From NCBI GenBank assembly GCA_024234875.1, contig JACKNM010000013.1, positions 62,001 through 126,000 of the forward strand: DNA of 64,000 nucleotides, in the 5' to 3' direction. Both the position numbers and the translations under genes were made by a program. The notes beneath the pieces are model-generated. The model had not been told where the DNA came from and did no database searches. It worked only from the letters and a program-made list of their open reading frames with translations. This stretch comes from Ectothiorhodospiraceae bacterium (GTDB lineage Bacteria; Pseudomonadota; Gammaproteobacteria; HK1). Of this stretch, positions 54,109 to 62,678 are shown piece by piece (the first letter of the stretch is position 1; each line of letters begins with the position of its first letter).

Positions 54109-54906
54109 ATGTCCACCGAGTTTCCCGCCGCCAGCGAGCACCCGGTCAAGGCGCGCATGCGCGCAGGAAGCGCCGCGCTCGGCATGATCGCGCGCCTCTC
54201 GCGCTCGGGCGACATCGCCCGCATCGCCAAGAGCACCGGTCACGACTTCGTCTTCGTCGACGGTCAGCACTCGCTGTTCTCGCTCGAGACCATCGGCCAC
54301 ATCGCGCAGGCGGCGCTCGGCTGCGGCATCGCACCGCTGGTGCGGGTGCGCTCACCGCGCGACCCCGACGTCGCGCTGCTGCTCGACAACGGGGTCACCG
54401 GCATCGTCTTCCCCGACGTGGCGACGGTCGACGACGCCCGCGCCGCGGTCGAGGCCTGCCGCTACCCGCCGCTCGGCAAGCGCTCGGTGTGCGGCGCGTG
54501 GCCGCACTTCGACTTCCGACCGACGCCGATGGCCGACGCCATCGCGCGGCTCGACGAGCACTGTCTGGTGGTGTGCATGATCGAGACTCGCGCAGGCGTC
54601 GAGAACGTGGAGTCGATCGCCGCCGTCGACGGCATCGACGTGCTGCACGTCGGCACCAACGACCTCCTCACCGACATGGGCAAGCCGGGTCGGTTCGGCG
54701 ATCCCGAGATCATGGACGCGATCGCCCGCGTGATCGCCGCCGCGACGGCCAACGGCAAGCACGCCGGCATCGGTGGCGACCGCAACATCGAGCGCCAGCG
54801 CGACTACGTGCGCCAGGGCGCACGCTTCCTCACCACCCAGACCGACATCGGCTTCCTGATGGCAGAGGCGAGTCGGGTCACCGCGGCGTTGCGCGAGTCC
54901 GGCTGA
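54109..54906 (+). CDS. HpcH/HpaI-family class II aldolase
   Basis: 265 residues of the HpcH/HpaI (2-keto-3-deoxy-glucarate, 4-hydroxy-2-oxoheptanedioate) aldolase family. These cleave 4-hydroxy-2-oxo acids to pyruvate plus an aldehyde using a divalent metal. Characteristic blocks are GHDFVFVDGQHSLFSLET, APLVRVRSPRDPDVALLLDNG, VVCMIETRAGVENV and VLHVGTNDLLTDMGK. A GGAGGTCGAG site precedes the ATG at 54109, 90 nt after the GST stop. No meta-cleavage pathway genes are adjacent, so the natural aldol is unknown. Confidence 0.92.
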   Translation: MSTEFPAASEHPVKARMRAGSAALGMIARLSRSGDIARIAKSTGHDFVFVDGQHSLFSLETIGHIAQAALGCGIAPLVRVRSPRDPDVALLLDNGVTGIVFPDVATVDDARAAVEACRYPPLGKRSVCGAWPHFDFRPTPMADAIARLDEHCLVVCMIETRAGVENVESIAAVDGIDVLHVGTNDLLTDMGKPGRFGDPEIMDAIARVIAAATANGKHAGIGGDRNIERQRDYVRQGARFLTTQTDIGFLMAEASRVTAALRESG

Positions 54907-55292
54907 GGCGGGACCACGCGCGCCGGGGTCGTGCCTCCTTCCCCCGGACTGCGCTTGCGCCTGGTCCGGGCAGCGGCGGCGGCCGGGCCGCGAGGTCTTC
55001 CCGGAACCACGCCGCACCGCCTGCGGAACCGGTGCCGAGTGGGGGCCCTGACCCAACTCCGCAGGGTGATTTCACCCAGACTCGGGCATTCCAACCCACC
55101 GATCGGCCCCCAGCGCCTTCCGCCAACGGCGAGTCCGGCCAGCCGCGACCGGTGGCACGCGCCTTGCTGATACCAATGTCGACGCGACACGCCGGACGCC
55201 CCTGATCCCATCGGGCAGCGCCCGCCCGGCGCGGCAGCTCGACGGTGCACGACCTGCAACCCACCACCGATTCACCACCTGGGAGAGTCCCG
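54907..55292. other. 386-nt intergenic stretch, nothing supported
   Basis: The gap between the aldolase and the secreted unknown gene carries no convincing ORF, RNA or repeat. Only GC-rich low-conservation sequence was seen. Confidence 0.5.
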
Positions 55293-55904
55293 ATGAAGTT
55301 CTCCACCGCAGTCCTCGGTCTCGCCGCCGCAACCCTGGTCGCCACGACCGCGCCAGCCCAGACCGTGCACATGCGCGGCAAGGTCGAGGACGGGGAGGGC
55401 GTCTGCTACTACTGTCCGGGCTTCGACTGGGTGCTGGATTGCTCCGACGTTCCGATCACGAGCACCGCGCACAATCTCGGCGCCTTCCTCGGCGAGTACG
55501 TCGATCTCGTCGGCGTGTGGAACGGCTCGCTCGACAAGCCGATCGTCGAGGTCACCGAGATCGCCGTGGTGCCGGAGGCGATCTCCATCGGCGGTGGCGC
55601 CGCGGTCGGTGGGTCGCTCGACATCACCGTGAAGGGGGAGCCCGGCGACGTCGCGGTGGTCCTCGGCTCACTCGGGTCCGGATTCATCCCCCTCGCGCCG
55701 AGCGGGGAGGTCCTCCAGATCGCGCCCCAGGGCGCCTTCTTGCTCGGCCTCGACGTGATCGGCGGCGACGGGGAGGCGAACGTGGAGGTGCCCCTGAGCA
55801 ATCCAGCCGCAATCGGCGTGGAGGTGCGCACCCAGGCCATCGTCTACCACCGCTCCGGGGCACCCGCGACCCTCACCCACACCGACTGCAAGGTCATTCA
55901 ATGA
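55293..55904 (+). CDS. Secreted protein of unknown function
   Basis: 203 residues. The signal peptide (MKFSTAVLGLAAATLVATTAPAQ) is followed by a beta-rich body: VHMRGKVEDGEGVCYYCPGF, DWVLDCSDVPITSTAHNLGAFLGEYVDLVGVW, and DITVKGEPGDVAVVLGSLGSGFIPLAPSGEVLQIAP. Four cysteines (YYC, DC, DCK) suggest disulfides. The C-terminal half recalls fibronectin/beta-sandwich modules seen in secreted proteins of myxobacteria and planctomycetes, but I recognise no family. ATG 55293 has GGGAGAGTC upstream. Confidence 0.75.
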   Translation: MKFSTAVLGLAAATLVATTAPAQTVHMRGKVEDGEGVCYYCPGFDWVLDCSDVPITSTAHNLGAFLGEYVDLVGVWNGSLDKPIVEVTEIAVVPEAISIGGGAAVGGSLDITVKGEPGDVAVVLGSLGSGFIPLAPSGEVLQIAPQGAFLLGLDVIGGDGEANVEVPLSNPAAIGVEVRTQAIVYHRSGAPATLTHTDCKVIQ

Positions 55905-55926
55905 CCGCGAGCCACGACGTGGCGAG

Positions 55927-55960
55927 GGAGGCGTGCGGCCCGGCCCGGGCCCGCGCCTCC
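55927..55960. terminator. Imperfect hairpin between convergent genes
   Basis: GGAGGCG (55927-55933) pairs with CGCCTCC (55954-55960), with GGCCCGG/CCGGGCC-like internal pairing and a following TT. It sits between the secreted unknown and the tctA-type stop at 55962. Confidence 0.45.
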
Positions 55961-55961
55961 T

Positions 55962-57452
55962 TCAATCCCCCGCCTCGCCCTTCGCGCGACGCATCGCGGG
56001 GAGGATCATCACCGCCAGGATCAACGCGGTGGCGACGAGGAAGGCGAGGCTGATCGGGCGCTCGACGAAGACCGCCGGGTCGCCGCGCGAGATGATCAGT
56101 GCGCGGCGAAGGTTCTCCTCCATCAACGGACCGAGCACGTAACCGAGGATGAGCGGCGCCGGCGGGCACTCGAGCTTGGCCAGCACGTAACCGAGCACAC
56201 CCATGCCGGCGCAGAGGTAGACGTCGACCGGGCTGTTGTTGAGGCTGTAGTTGCCGAGCGCGCAGAACATCACGATCGACGGGAACAGCCACCGATACGG
56301 CACCGTCAGCAGCCGCACCCACAAGCCCACCATCGGCAGGTTGAGCGCGACCAGCATGGCGTTTCCGATCCACATGCTGGCGATGAGCCCCCAGAACAGC
56401 TCGGGGTTGGACGACATCACCTGCGGCCCCGGCTGGATGCCCTGGATGATCAGGGCCCCGAGCACCAGCGCCATGGTCGCGCTGCCCGGGATACCGAGGG
56501 TGAGGGTCGGGATGAACGCGGTCTGCGCCGCCGCGTTGTTCGATGCCTCGGGCGCCGCCACGCCCTCGATCGCCCCGCGACCGAATCGATCGGGATCGCG
56601 GGCGATCTTCTTCTCCAGCATGTAGGCGGAGAAGGCCGAGATCGACGGCCCGGTGCCCGGCAACATGCCGAAGAACGCGCCGACACCGGTGCCGCGGATG
56701 ATCGGCTTGATCGACGCCACGAGCTCTTCCCGGCTCGGCATCAGGCGCCCGACCTCGCGCGAGAACACCTCGCGCGACTCACGATGCTCGAGGTTGGTGA
56801 CGATCTCCGCCACCGCGAAGATGCCGACCGCCATCACCGTGAAACCGATGCCGTCGGTGAGCTCCAGCACGTCGAAGGTGAAGCGGTCGATGCCGCTGTT
56901 CACGTCGGCGCCGACCAGGCCGACGAGAAGCCCGAGCACCACCATCGCCAGCGACTTCACCATGTCGCCATGGGCGAGCACCGCGGCCGAGACCAGCCCC
57001 ATCAGCATCAGCGAGAAGTACTCGGCGGCACCGAACTCGAGCGCCCACTCTCCGAGCAGCGGCCCGAATGTCGCGATGAGCAGGGTGCCCACGCAGCCGG
57101 CGAAGAACGAGCCGATGGCCGAGATCGCGAGCGCCGGACCGGCACGGCCCTTGCGCGCCATCTGGTAGCCGTCGATGCAGGTGACGACGGAGGCGGTCTC
57201 ACCCGGAAGGTTGACCAGGATGGCGGTGGTCGAGCCACCGTACTGGGCGCCGTAGTAGATGCCCGCCAGCATGATGAGGGCTGCGGTCGGGTCCAGCCCG
57301 AACGTGATCGGCAACAACATCGCGATGGTGACCAGCGGCCCGACGCCCGGCAGCACCCCGATCAACGTGCCGAGGGTCACACCGAGCAGGCAGTAGGCCA
57401 GGTTGGTCAGCGACAGCGCGACCCCGAAGCCCATGGCGAGGTTCTCGAGCAC
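55962..57452 (-). CDS. tctA: Tripartite tricarboxylate transporter large permease (TctA)
   Basis: 496 residues, ~12 transmembrane segments. TctA family marks are GVALSLTNLAYCLLGVTLGTLIGVLPGVGPLVTIAMLLP, TLGIPGSATMALVLGALIIQGIQPGPQV and LEFGAAEYFSLMLMGLV. It is the main channel of a sodium/proton-coupled carboxylate uptake system with the small TctB membrane subunit and a TctC binding protein. Translated 9 nt after TctB in the tctCBA run. Confidence 0.95.
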   Translation of the reverse strand: MLENLAMGFGVALSLTNLAYCLLGVTLGTLIGVLPGVGPLVTIAMLLPITFGLDPTAALIMLAGIYYGAQYGGSTTAILVNLPGETASVVTCIDGYQMARKGRAGPALAISAIGSFFAGCVGTLLIATFGPLLGEWALEFGAAEYFSLMLMGLVSAAVLAHGDMVKSLAMVVLGLLVGLVGADVNSGIDRFTFDVLELTDGIGFTVMAVGIFAVAEIVTNLEHRESREVFSREVGRLMPSREELVASIKPIIRGTGVGAFFGMLPGTGPSISAFSAYMLEKKIARDPDRFGRGAIEGVAAPEASNNAAAQTAFIPTLTLGIPGSATMALVLGALIIQGIQPGPQVMSSNPELFWGLIASMWIGNAMLVALNLPMVGLWVRLLTVPYRWLFPSIVMFCALGNYSLNNSPVDVYLCAGMGVLGYVLAKLECPPAPLILGYVLGPLMEENLRRALIISRGDPAVFVERPISLAFLVATALILAVMILPAMRRAKGEAGD

Positions 57453-57461
57453 GGTCCGCGC

Positions 57462-57917
57462 TCAGCCAGGGACGACGAACAGGCGATAGGGGAGACCCAA
57501 CCCCCACACGAACACTGCAGTGGCCATCAGGCACATCACCGCCGTCAGCACCACGACCTCGCGCATACGGAACTCGTGACCGGCCCAGGCGCTGGTCACG
57601 AACAGCACCACCAGCGCCGGAATCATCCCGGCGCGCTCCATCAGGTAACCGAACGCCGTGATGGCGACGACCAGCAGCGCGAGCGGCGCCCACCCCCAGC
57701 GGCCGTGGACCGGGTCGCGCGAGACCAACCCACGAGCCAGGGTGACCAGCCCGAACAGCATCAACACCACCGCCAGCACGCGCGGGAAGAATCCGGGCCC
57801 CATGCGCGCGACGGTACCGAAGGAGTAATCGAGCGCGGTGTAGAAGGCGATGCCCCCGACGAACAGGAACAGCAGGCCGGCGAGAACGTCCTTGCTCTGC
57901 AGCGCGGGCGTGCGCAT
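57462..57917 (-). CDS. tctB: Tripartite tricarboxylate transporter small subunit (TctB)
   Basis: 151 residues, about four transmembrane segments (DVLAGLLFLFVGGIAFYTALDYSFG, FPRVLAVVLMLFGLVTLARGL, ALLVVAITAFGYLMERAG, VVVLTAVMCLMATAVFVWG). Family residue MGPGFFPRVLA is typical. ATG 57917 was chosen over an upstream in-frame GTG. The small permease of the TctCBA transporter. Confidence 0.93.
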   Translation of the reverse strand: MRTPALQSKDVLAGLLFLFVGGIAFYTALDYSFGTVARMGPGFFPRVLAVVLMLFGLVTLARGLVSRDPVHGRWGWAPLALLVVAITAFGYLMERAGMIPALVVLFVTSAWAGHEFRMREVVVLTAVMCLMATAVFVWGLGLPYRLFVVPG

Positions 57918-58154
57918 CACCAACCCCGTCCGCGACACCGTGCCGCGGACGCGGCGCAGACGAGGCAAGGAAAGGGTCCGCTGATGGGCATGTCGGTCAT
58001 CGGATCGTGAGGTGTGGGCCGGCGAGGTGGGCGGACCGCGCCGGCGCGCGGGAACCGCGATCCGCCACCGGGACGAGCCGCCGCCGCGGGTGGCGACGGC
58101 ATCGCGGTCAGTGGTCGACGCCCGACGACGCGCGCCGGACGTCGACCGACGGGA

Positions 58155-59126
58155 TCAATTGGGCTCGATGCCGGCGTCCTTGACCACCTTCGCCCACTTC
58201 TCCATCTCCGCGGTCATGAAGGCCGCGAACTCGGCGGGATTCATCTTCATCGCGGCCGCGCCCTGGTCGGACAGTGCCTTCTTGATGTCGTCGGACTCGA
58301 CCACCTTCGCGAGCGCCTCGCTCACCTGGTCGACGATTGCCTCGGGGGTGCCGGTGGGGGCGAGGATGCCCCACCAGTTGCTCGCCAGGTAGCCGGGAAC
58401 GCCGGCCTCGTCGATGGTCGGGACATCCGGAAGCGCGCCATTGCGCTCGCTGCTCCCCACACCCAGCACCTTGAGTCGACCGGCCTGGATCTGCGGGATC
58501 TGCTGCACCAGAGTGCCGATGTTGACGTTGGTCTCGCCCGCGATGGTGCTCTGCATCGCGGGACCACCGCCCTTGAAAGGCACGTGGATCATGTCGGCAC
58601 CGGTCATCGAGCGGAACAGCTCGCTCGACAGGTGCTGGAAGCTGCCGATGCCGGCGGTGGAATAGGTCAGCTTGCCGGGATTCGCCTTGATGTAGTCGAC
58701 GAGCTCCTGCACCGAGGCGACCGGAACCTCGGGGTTGACCGACATCGCGACCGGGCCCGTACCCATGGTGCCGACGGTGACGAAGTCCTTCACCGGGTCG
58801 TACTTCAGCTTGCGCAGCGCCGGCGCGTAGGCGTAGGCGACCGAGGCCACCAGCAACGTGTAGCCGTCGGGCTCGGCCCGCGCCGCGGCGGCGGTGCCCA
58901 CGGTGCCACCCGCGCCGGGCTTGTTCTCGATGATGATCTGCTGCCCGAGCACCTCGCCGAGCTTGGCGGCGACCAGACGCCCGACGATGTCGTTGCTTCC
59001 ACCGGGCGGGAACGGGACGATGAGCCGAATCGGCTTGTCGGGATAGGCGTGCGCACTCAACGAGATCGCGGCGAATGCCGCCACTGCGACGCCGAGCCGG
59101 CGCAGCAACGAGATCGGACCCTTCAT
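58155..59126 (-). CDS. tctC: Tripartite tricarboxylate transporter binding protein (TctC/Bug)
   Basis: 323 residues. Signal peptide KGPISLLRRLGVAVAAFAAISLSAHA, then YPDKPIRLIVPFPPGGSNDIVGRLVAAKLGEVLGQQIIIENKPGAGG, the Bug-family start. MIHVPFKGGGPAMQSTIAGE and PTIDEAGVPGYLASNWWGILAPTGTP follow. Binds a di/tricarboxylate or related acid in the periplasm and delivers it to TctBA. GGAGGAGCTC precedes the ATG. First gene of tctC-tctB-tctA; 237 nt separate it from tctB. Confidence 0.95.
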   Translation of the reverse strand: MKGPISLLRRLGVAVAAFAAISLSAHAYPDKPIRLIVPFPPGGSNDIVGRLVAAKLGEVLGQQIIIENKPGAGGTVGTAAAARAEPDGYTLLVASVAYAYAPALRKLKYDPVKDFVTVGTMGTGPVAMSVNPEVPVASVQELVDYIKANPGKLTYSTAGIGSFQHLSSELFRSMTGADMIHVPFKGGGPAMQSTIAGETNVNIGTLVQQIPQIQAGRLKVLGVGSSERNGALPDVPTIDEAGVPGYLASNWWGILAPTGTPEAIVDQVSEALAKVVESDDIKKALSDQGAAAMKMNPAEFAAFMTAEMEKWAKVVKDAGIEPN

Positions 59127-59246
59127 ATCGAGCTCCTCCAGTGGTCGGGCGCGCCGCTCGGTCGCTCCGCGCGACGTCGGCGCCCCTCATCGCGCCCGAA
59201 TGAGACCACGACCACCGGGGGCTGTCGAGCCCTGGAGCCCTGACCG

Positions 59247-60530
59247 TCAGCGCGTCGCCGCGCGCCGCGCGTCCAGTCGCTCACGCACGAAGCGGATGTG
59301 CAGACGCAGATGATAGAGGCCGTCGGCATAGGCGAGCGGAACGTGGAGCTGCCCGACGTCGTGCTGCAACGCGTCCAGGCGAGCGATACAGGCGTCGACC
59401 ACCGTCGGATCACGGGCCGCCTCCCCTTCGCACTCCACCTCGCGCACCTCGCGGTACCAGCGGTAGATGCGCCGCCGGACTTGCCAGCGGAACGTCGGCG
59501 GTGCGATGCGCAGCAACGGGATCAGCACCGCCACCACCGGAATCAGGAGCACCCACAACCGCTCGACGAGATTGGCGAGCCAGAACGGCAGATAGCGACG
59601 CAGCGCCGTCGGGCCGCGCTCGAAATGGCGGCGCGCCTCGGCCGAGAGCGGGTGGTCGACGTGACGCGCGGACGGGAACGCCCCGAGCGTGCCGAGCAGT
59701 CGATCCCCGGGTGAGACCGCGCCGGCGACCTGCAGCAGCAACGACCCGATGGCCGGGTGGAGATCCGCGCGCGCCAACAGATTGGTCGCGGTGGCGACGA
59801 GCGTCACATCGCGCGGCGGAAGGTCGGCCGCGAGATCGAGTGTGCCGGCCGGGATACGAACGGTGGTGAGGAATGCGAAGCGACGAGTCAGCGCCTCGGC
59901 CCGACGCAGCGTCACCAGCTCGATCCCCGGGGCGAGGAGGAGCCTGCGCACCAGCGCGGTCTGCGGTGCGGTGACCGCGAACAGCACGTCCACCTCGCCG
60001 GCGAGCAGCGCACGCTCGGCCTCGGCTCCGGCGATGTCCAGCGTGTCGACCTGACTCGCGACCCCGGCCGCCGCGAGCAGATCCATCACCAGCGCGCGGG
60101 TGCCACTGCCGAGCCCGCCGACCGCCACCCGCCGCCCGACCAGTGCATCGAGGCGGTCGAACGCCAGCTCCCGGCGCACGAAGATCCACAGCGGCTCGAG
60201 CGCCAGCGAGCCGAGCGCCACCACGTCGCGGTCGCGGCTCGCGTCTCCGATCCCGCCCTGCACGAACGCCACGTCGACGCCGCCCTCGGCGCGCTCGAGG
60301 CTCGCCAGATTCTCGACCGAGCCAGCGCTCGGCACGAGAACCACCCGCACCCCCTCGCGCTCGATCTCGGCGCGGAAACGCTCGCCGAGCGCGGCGTAGA
60401 AGCCACCGTCGACGCCGGTGGCGAATCGGATCTCCGAAGGTGGCGGCGAGCCGACGAAACGCCACGCGAAGGCGAGGCTCGCGCCCGCGATGACGATCAC
60501 GCCGAGATAGATTCTGAGAAAGTCGCGCAT
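59247..60530 (-). CDS. TAXI-family solute-binding protein with C-terminal membrane helix
   Basis: 427 residues. An N-terminal membrane anchor (RIYLGVIVIAGASLAFAWRFVG) is followed by a TAXI (TRAP-associated extracytoplasmic immunogenic) fold: IRFATGVDGGFYAALGERFRAEIEREG, then GSVENLASLERAEGGVDVAFVQGGIGD and VGRRVAVGGLGSGTRALVMDLLAAAG. A second transmembrane helix (LWVLLIPVVAVLIPLL) sits near residue ~340, then a ~70-residue Arg-rich tail. Most TAXI proteins lack this tail. No TRAP permease (DctQM) is beside it. Confidence 0.85.
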   Translation of the reverse strand: MRDFLRIYLGVIVIAGASLAFAWRFVGSPPPSEIRFATGVDGGFYAALGERFRAEIEREGVRVVLVPSAGSVENLASLERAEGGVDVAFVQGGIGDASRDRDVVALGSLALEPLWIFVRRELAFDRLDALVGRRVAVGGLGSGTRALVMDLLAAAGVASQVDTLDIAGAEAERALLAGEVDVLFAVTAPQTALVRRLLLAPGIELVTLRRAEALTRRFAFLTTVRIPAGTLDLAADLPPRDVTLVATATNLLARADLHPAIGSLLLQVAGAVSPGDRLLGTLGAFPSARHVDHPLSAEARRHFERGPTALRRYLPFWLANLVERLWVLLIPVVAVLIPLLRIAPPTFRWQVRRRIYRWYREVREVECEGEAARDPTVVDACIARLDALQHDVGQLHVPLAYADGLYHLRLHIRFVRERLDARRAATR

Positions 60531-60666
60531 GCCCAGCGTCGCCGCTCGCGGTGGCCTCCCGCCGCCCGACCGGCGCGATGGTATCGCATGCGCTCGGCGG
60601 GAGGGGCGAAGCCCGCGCCCGGGCTGCTACCATCGAGCGTCGAACGTCGTCGCGGAGGTCCACGTC

Positions 60667-61950
60667 ATGCTGGTCGAGCTCGAGTACGGTCGCGGGCGTC
60701 TCGCGGTGCATCTGCCCGAGGGTTGCGTGCCAACGGTGATTCGCAAGCCGCCGATGGCGGTGCTGTCGAGCCCGGCGCGCGCGATCGAGGAGGCGCTCGC
60801 CCGCCCGATCGAGGCGCTCCCCCTGGCGGACATGGCGCGTGGCAAGCGCACCGCCTGCATCCTCATCTGCGACATCACCCGCCCGGTGCCGAACCACCTG
60901 TTCCTCGGCCCGATGATCCGCACCCTGATCGACGCCGGGGTGCCGACCGATGGCATCACGGTGCTGGTGGCGACGGGGCTGCACCGCCCGAACGTCGGCG
61001 CGGAGCTGGTCGAGCTGGTCGGGGATCCGTGGGTGCTCGACACGGTGGCGGTGGAGAACCACGACGCGCGCGACGACGACGCGCACGTCGACCTCGGCCG
61101 CACCGCGACACGAGGCACGCCGGTCAAGCTCGACCGCCGCTTCGTCGAGGCGGAGCTGCGTATCGCGACCGGCCTGGTCGAGCCGCACTTCATGGCCGGG
61201 TACTCCGGCGGGCGCAAGGTCATCGCACCCGGCGTCGCCCACGCCGACACCATCCGTACCTTCCACAACGCGCGCTTCATGGAGGATCCGGCGGCCACCC
61301 AGTGCAACCTCGAGGGCAACCCGCTGCACGAGGAGCAGCTCGAGATCGTGCGGATGCTGGGGCCGGTGCTGGCGCTCAACACCGTGATCGACGAGCAGCG
61401 CAACCTCTGCCACGTGAGCTTCGGGGAGATCGTCGCGAGCCATCTCGCGGCCGTCGACTTCGTGCGCGATGCCTGCTCGGTCGCCGTGCCGCGACGGTTC
61501 AGCACCGTGGTGACCTCGTCGGCGGGCTACCCGCTCGACCAGACCTACTACCAGACGGTGAAGGGGATGGTGACGCCGATCGACATCCTCGCGCCGCACG
61601 CCGATCTCATCATCGCGTCCGACTGCTCCGAGGGGTTCGGGTCAGAGGAGTTCCGGGCCGCGCAGGGGCGACTGGTCGAGCGCGGTGTGGACGGCTTCCT
61701 GGCCTCGATCCTCGACAAGCCGCTCGCCGACGTCGACGAGTGGCAGACCGAGATGCAGCTCAAGCCGATGCGTCGCGCCCGCATCCGCCTCTACACCACC
61801 GGTCTCCCGGCCGCCGACCATCGCATCACCGGGGTCGACGTGATCGACTCGATCGAGGACGCGGTGCGCGAGAGCATCGCACGCAGCGGCGACCCGGCGG
61901 TGGCGGTGATCCCGGAAGGGCCGTACCTGGTGCCGTACTACGCGGGCTAG
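60667..61950 (+). CDS. LarA-family nickel-pincer 2-hydroxyacid racemase homologue (DUF2088)
   Basis: 427 residues. Residues equivalent to the Lactobacillus LarA active site fall at nearly the same numbers: Lys184 (NPN attachment) in AGYSGGRK, His200 (Ni ligand) in TIRTFHN, His174 in VEPHFM, His106 in ATGLHRPN, Arg72 in CDITRPVP and Lys299 in QTVKG. It should therefore bind the nickel-pincer nucleotide and racemise or epimerise a 2-hydroxy acid by hydride transfer. Whether the substrate is lactate or another acid cannot be read. ATG 60667 has GGAGGT eight bases upstream. larB/C/E lie 14 kb away on the minus strand. Confidence 0.93.
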   Translation: MLVELEYGRGRLAVHLPEGCVPTVIRKPPMAVLSSPARAIEEALARPIEALPLADMARGKRTACILICDITRPVPNHLFLGPMIRTLIDAGVPTDGITVLVATGLHRPNVGAELVELVGDPWVLDTVAVENHDARDDDAHVDLGRTATRGTPVKLDRRFVEAELRIATGLVEPHFMAGYSGGRKVIAPGVAHADTIRTFHNARFMEDPAATQCNLEGNPLHEEQLEIVRMLGPVLALNTVIDEQRNLCHVSFGEIVASHLAAVDFVRDACSVAVPRRFSTVVTSSAGYPLDQTYYQTVKGMVTPIDILAPHADLIIASDCSEGFGSEEFRAAQGRLVERGVDGFLASILDKPLADVDEWQTEMQLKPMRRARIRLYTTGLPAADHRITGVDVIDSIEDAVRESIARSGDPAVAVIPEGPYLVPYYAG

Positions 61951-61953
61951 GGC

Positions 61954-62001
61954 GGGGACAGGCTCCGGGGACTGGCTCCGCCGCAGGCGGTGCCTGTCCC
62001 C
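61954..62001. repeat. Palindromic repeat, close copy of the 2102-2137 unit
   Basis: A half unit (GGGGACAGGCTCC, 61954-61966) is followed by a full 35-bp unit (61967-62001). Its complement starts GGGGACAGGCACCGCCT and ends GGAGCCAGTCCCC, differing from 2102-2137 only at a few central bases. It lies between convergent gene ends. Confidence 0.7.
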
Positions 62002-62010
62002 GACGGGGGC

Positions 62011-62667
62011 TCAGCGGCCGCGGCGCATCTGGCGCAACTCCCCGAGCGTCGACTCCAGATCGCGCACCTCGGCCCAGCCGACCCGCATCATCTCCAGGGC
62101 CGGCGCATGGAGATGCGGCAACGTGGTGCCGGTGCATTCCTCGATCACCACCGGCTTGAAGTCGCGGAACATCGCGTCCTTGCTGGTCGCGGCGACGCAC
62201 TGGTTGGTGAGGACGCCGGTCACCAGCACCGTCTCCGCGCCGAGGCCGCGCAGGATGACCTCGAGGTCGGTGCAGTAGAAGGCGCTGAGCCGCGTCTTCT
62301 CGACGTACCAGTCCTCGGGCCGCGGCTCGAGCTCGGCGAGCACCTCGTAGCCCCACGTTCCCTGGCGCAACCCGCCGTCGGCGAGGAACGGTCGCAGGCG
62401 CATGAACACGCCGCCGTCGGTCACGCCACGCGAGCCGTGGCGGGTCCAGATGATCGGCACCGCGCTCGCGCGGGCATCATGGAGCAGTCGCTGCAATGGC
62501 TCGATGCAGCGACGCATGTGGCCGATGTCGATCCCCTTGCTCGCGTACCAGCCGTCCGGGTGCAGGAAGTCGTTCTGCGGATCGATCACCACCAGCGCGG
62601 TGCGCCCGGGGACGAGATCGAAGTGCACATCGGCGAACGGCACTCCGGGCATGGCGTCGTGCGACAT
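62011..62667 (-). CDS. Isochorismatase-like cysteine hydrolase
   Basis: 218 residues. The catalytic triad of the isochorismatase-like fold is seen as Asp29 (VVIDPQNDF), Lys124 (VEKTRLSAFYCT) and Cys157 (GVLTNQCVAATSKDAMF). Such enzymes hydrolyse amides such as N-carbamoylsarcosine, nicotinamide, or biuret. The ATG at 62667 has GGGAGGCG upstream; the in-frame upstream extension is not conserved-looking. It starts 11 nt after the LLM oxidoreductase gene, so the two are likely cotranscribed. Confidence 0.92.
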   Translation of the reverse strand: MSHDAMPGVPFADVHFDLVPGRTALVVIDPQNDFLHPDGWYASKGIDIGHMRRCIEPLQRLLHDARASAVPIIWTRHGSRGVTDGGVFMRLRPFLADGGLRQGTWGYEVLAELEPRPEDWYVEKTRLSAFYCTDLEVILRGLGAETVLVTGVLTNQCVAATSKDAMFRDFKPVVIEECTGTTLPHLHAPALEMMRVGWAEVRDLESTLGELRQMRRGR

Positions 62668-62678
62668 CGTCGCCTCCC

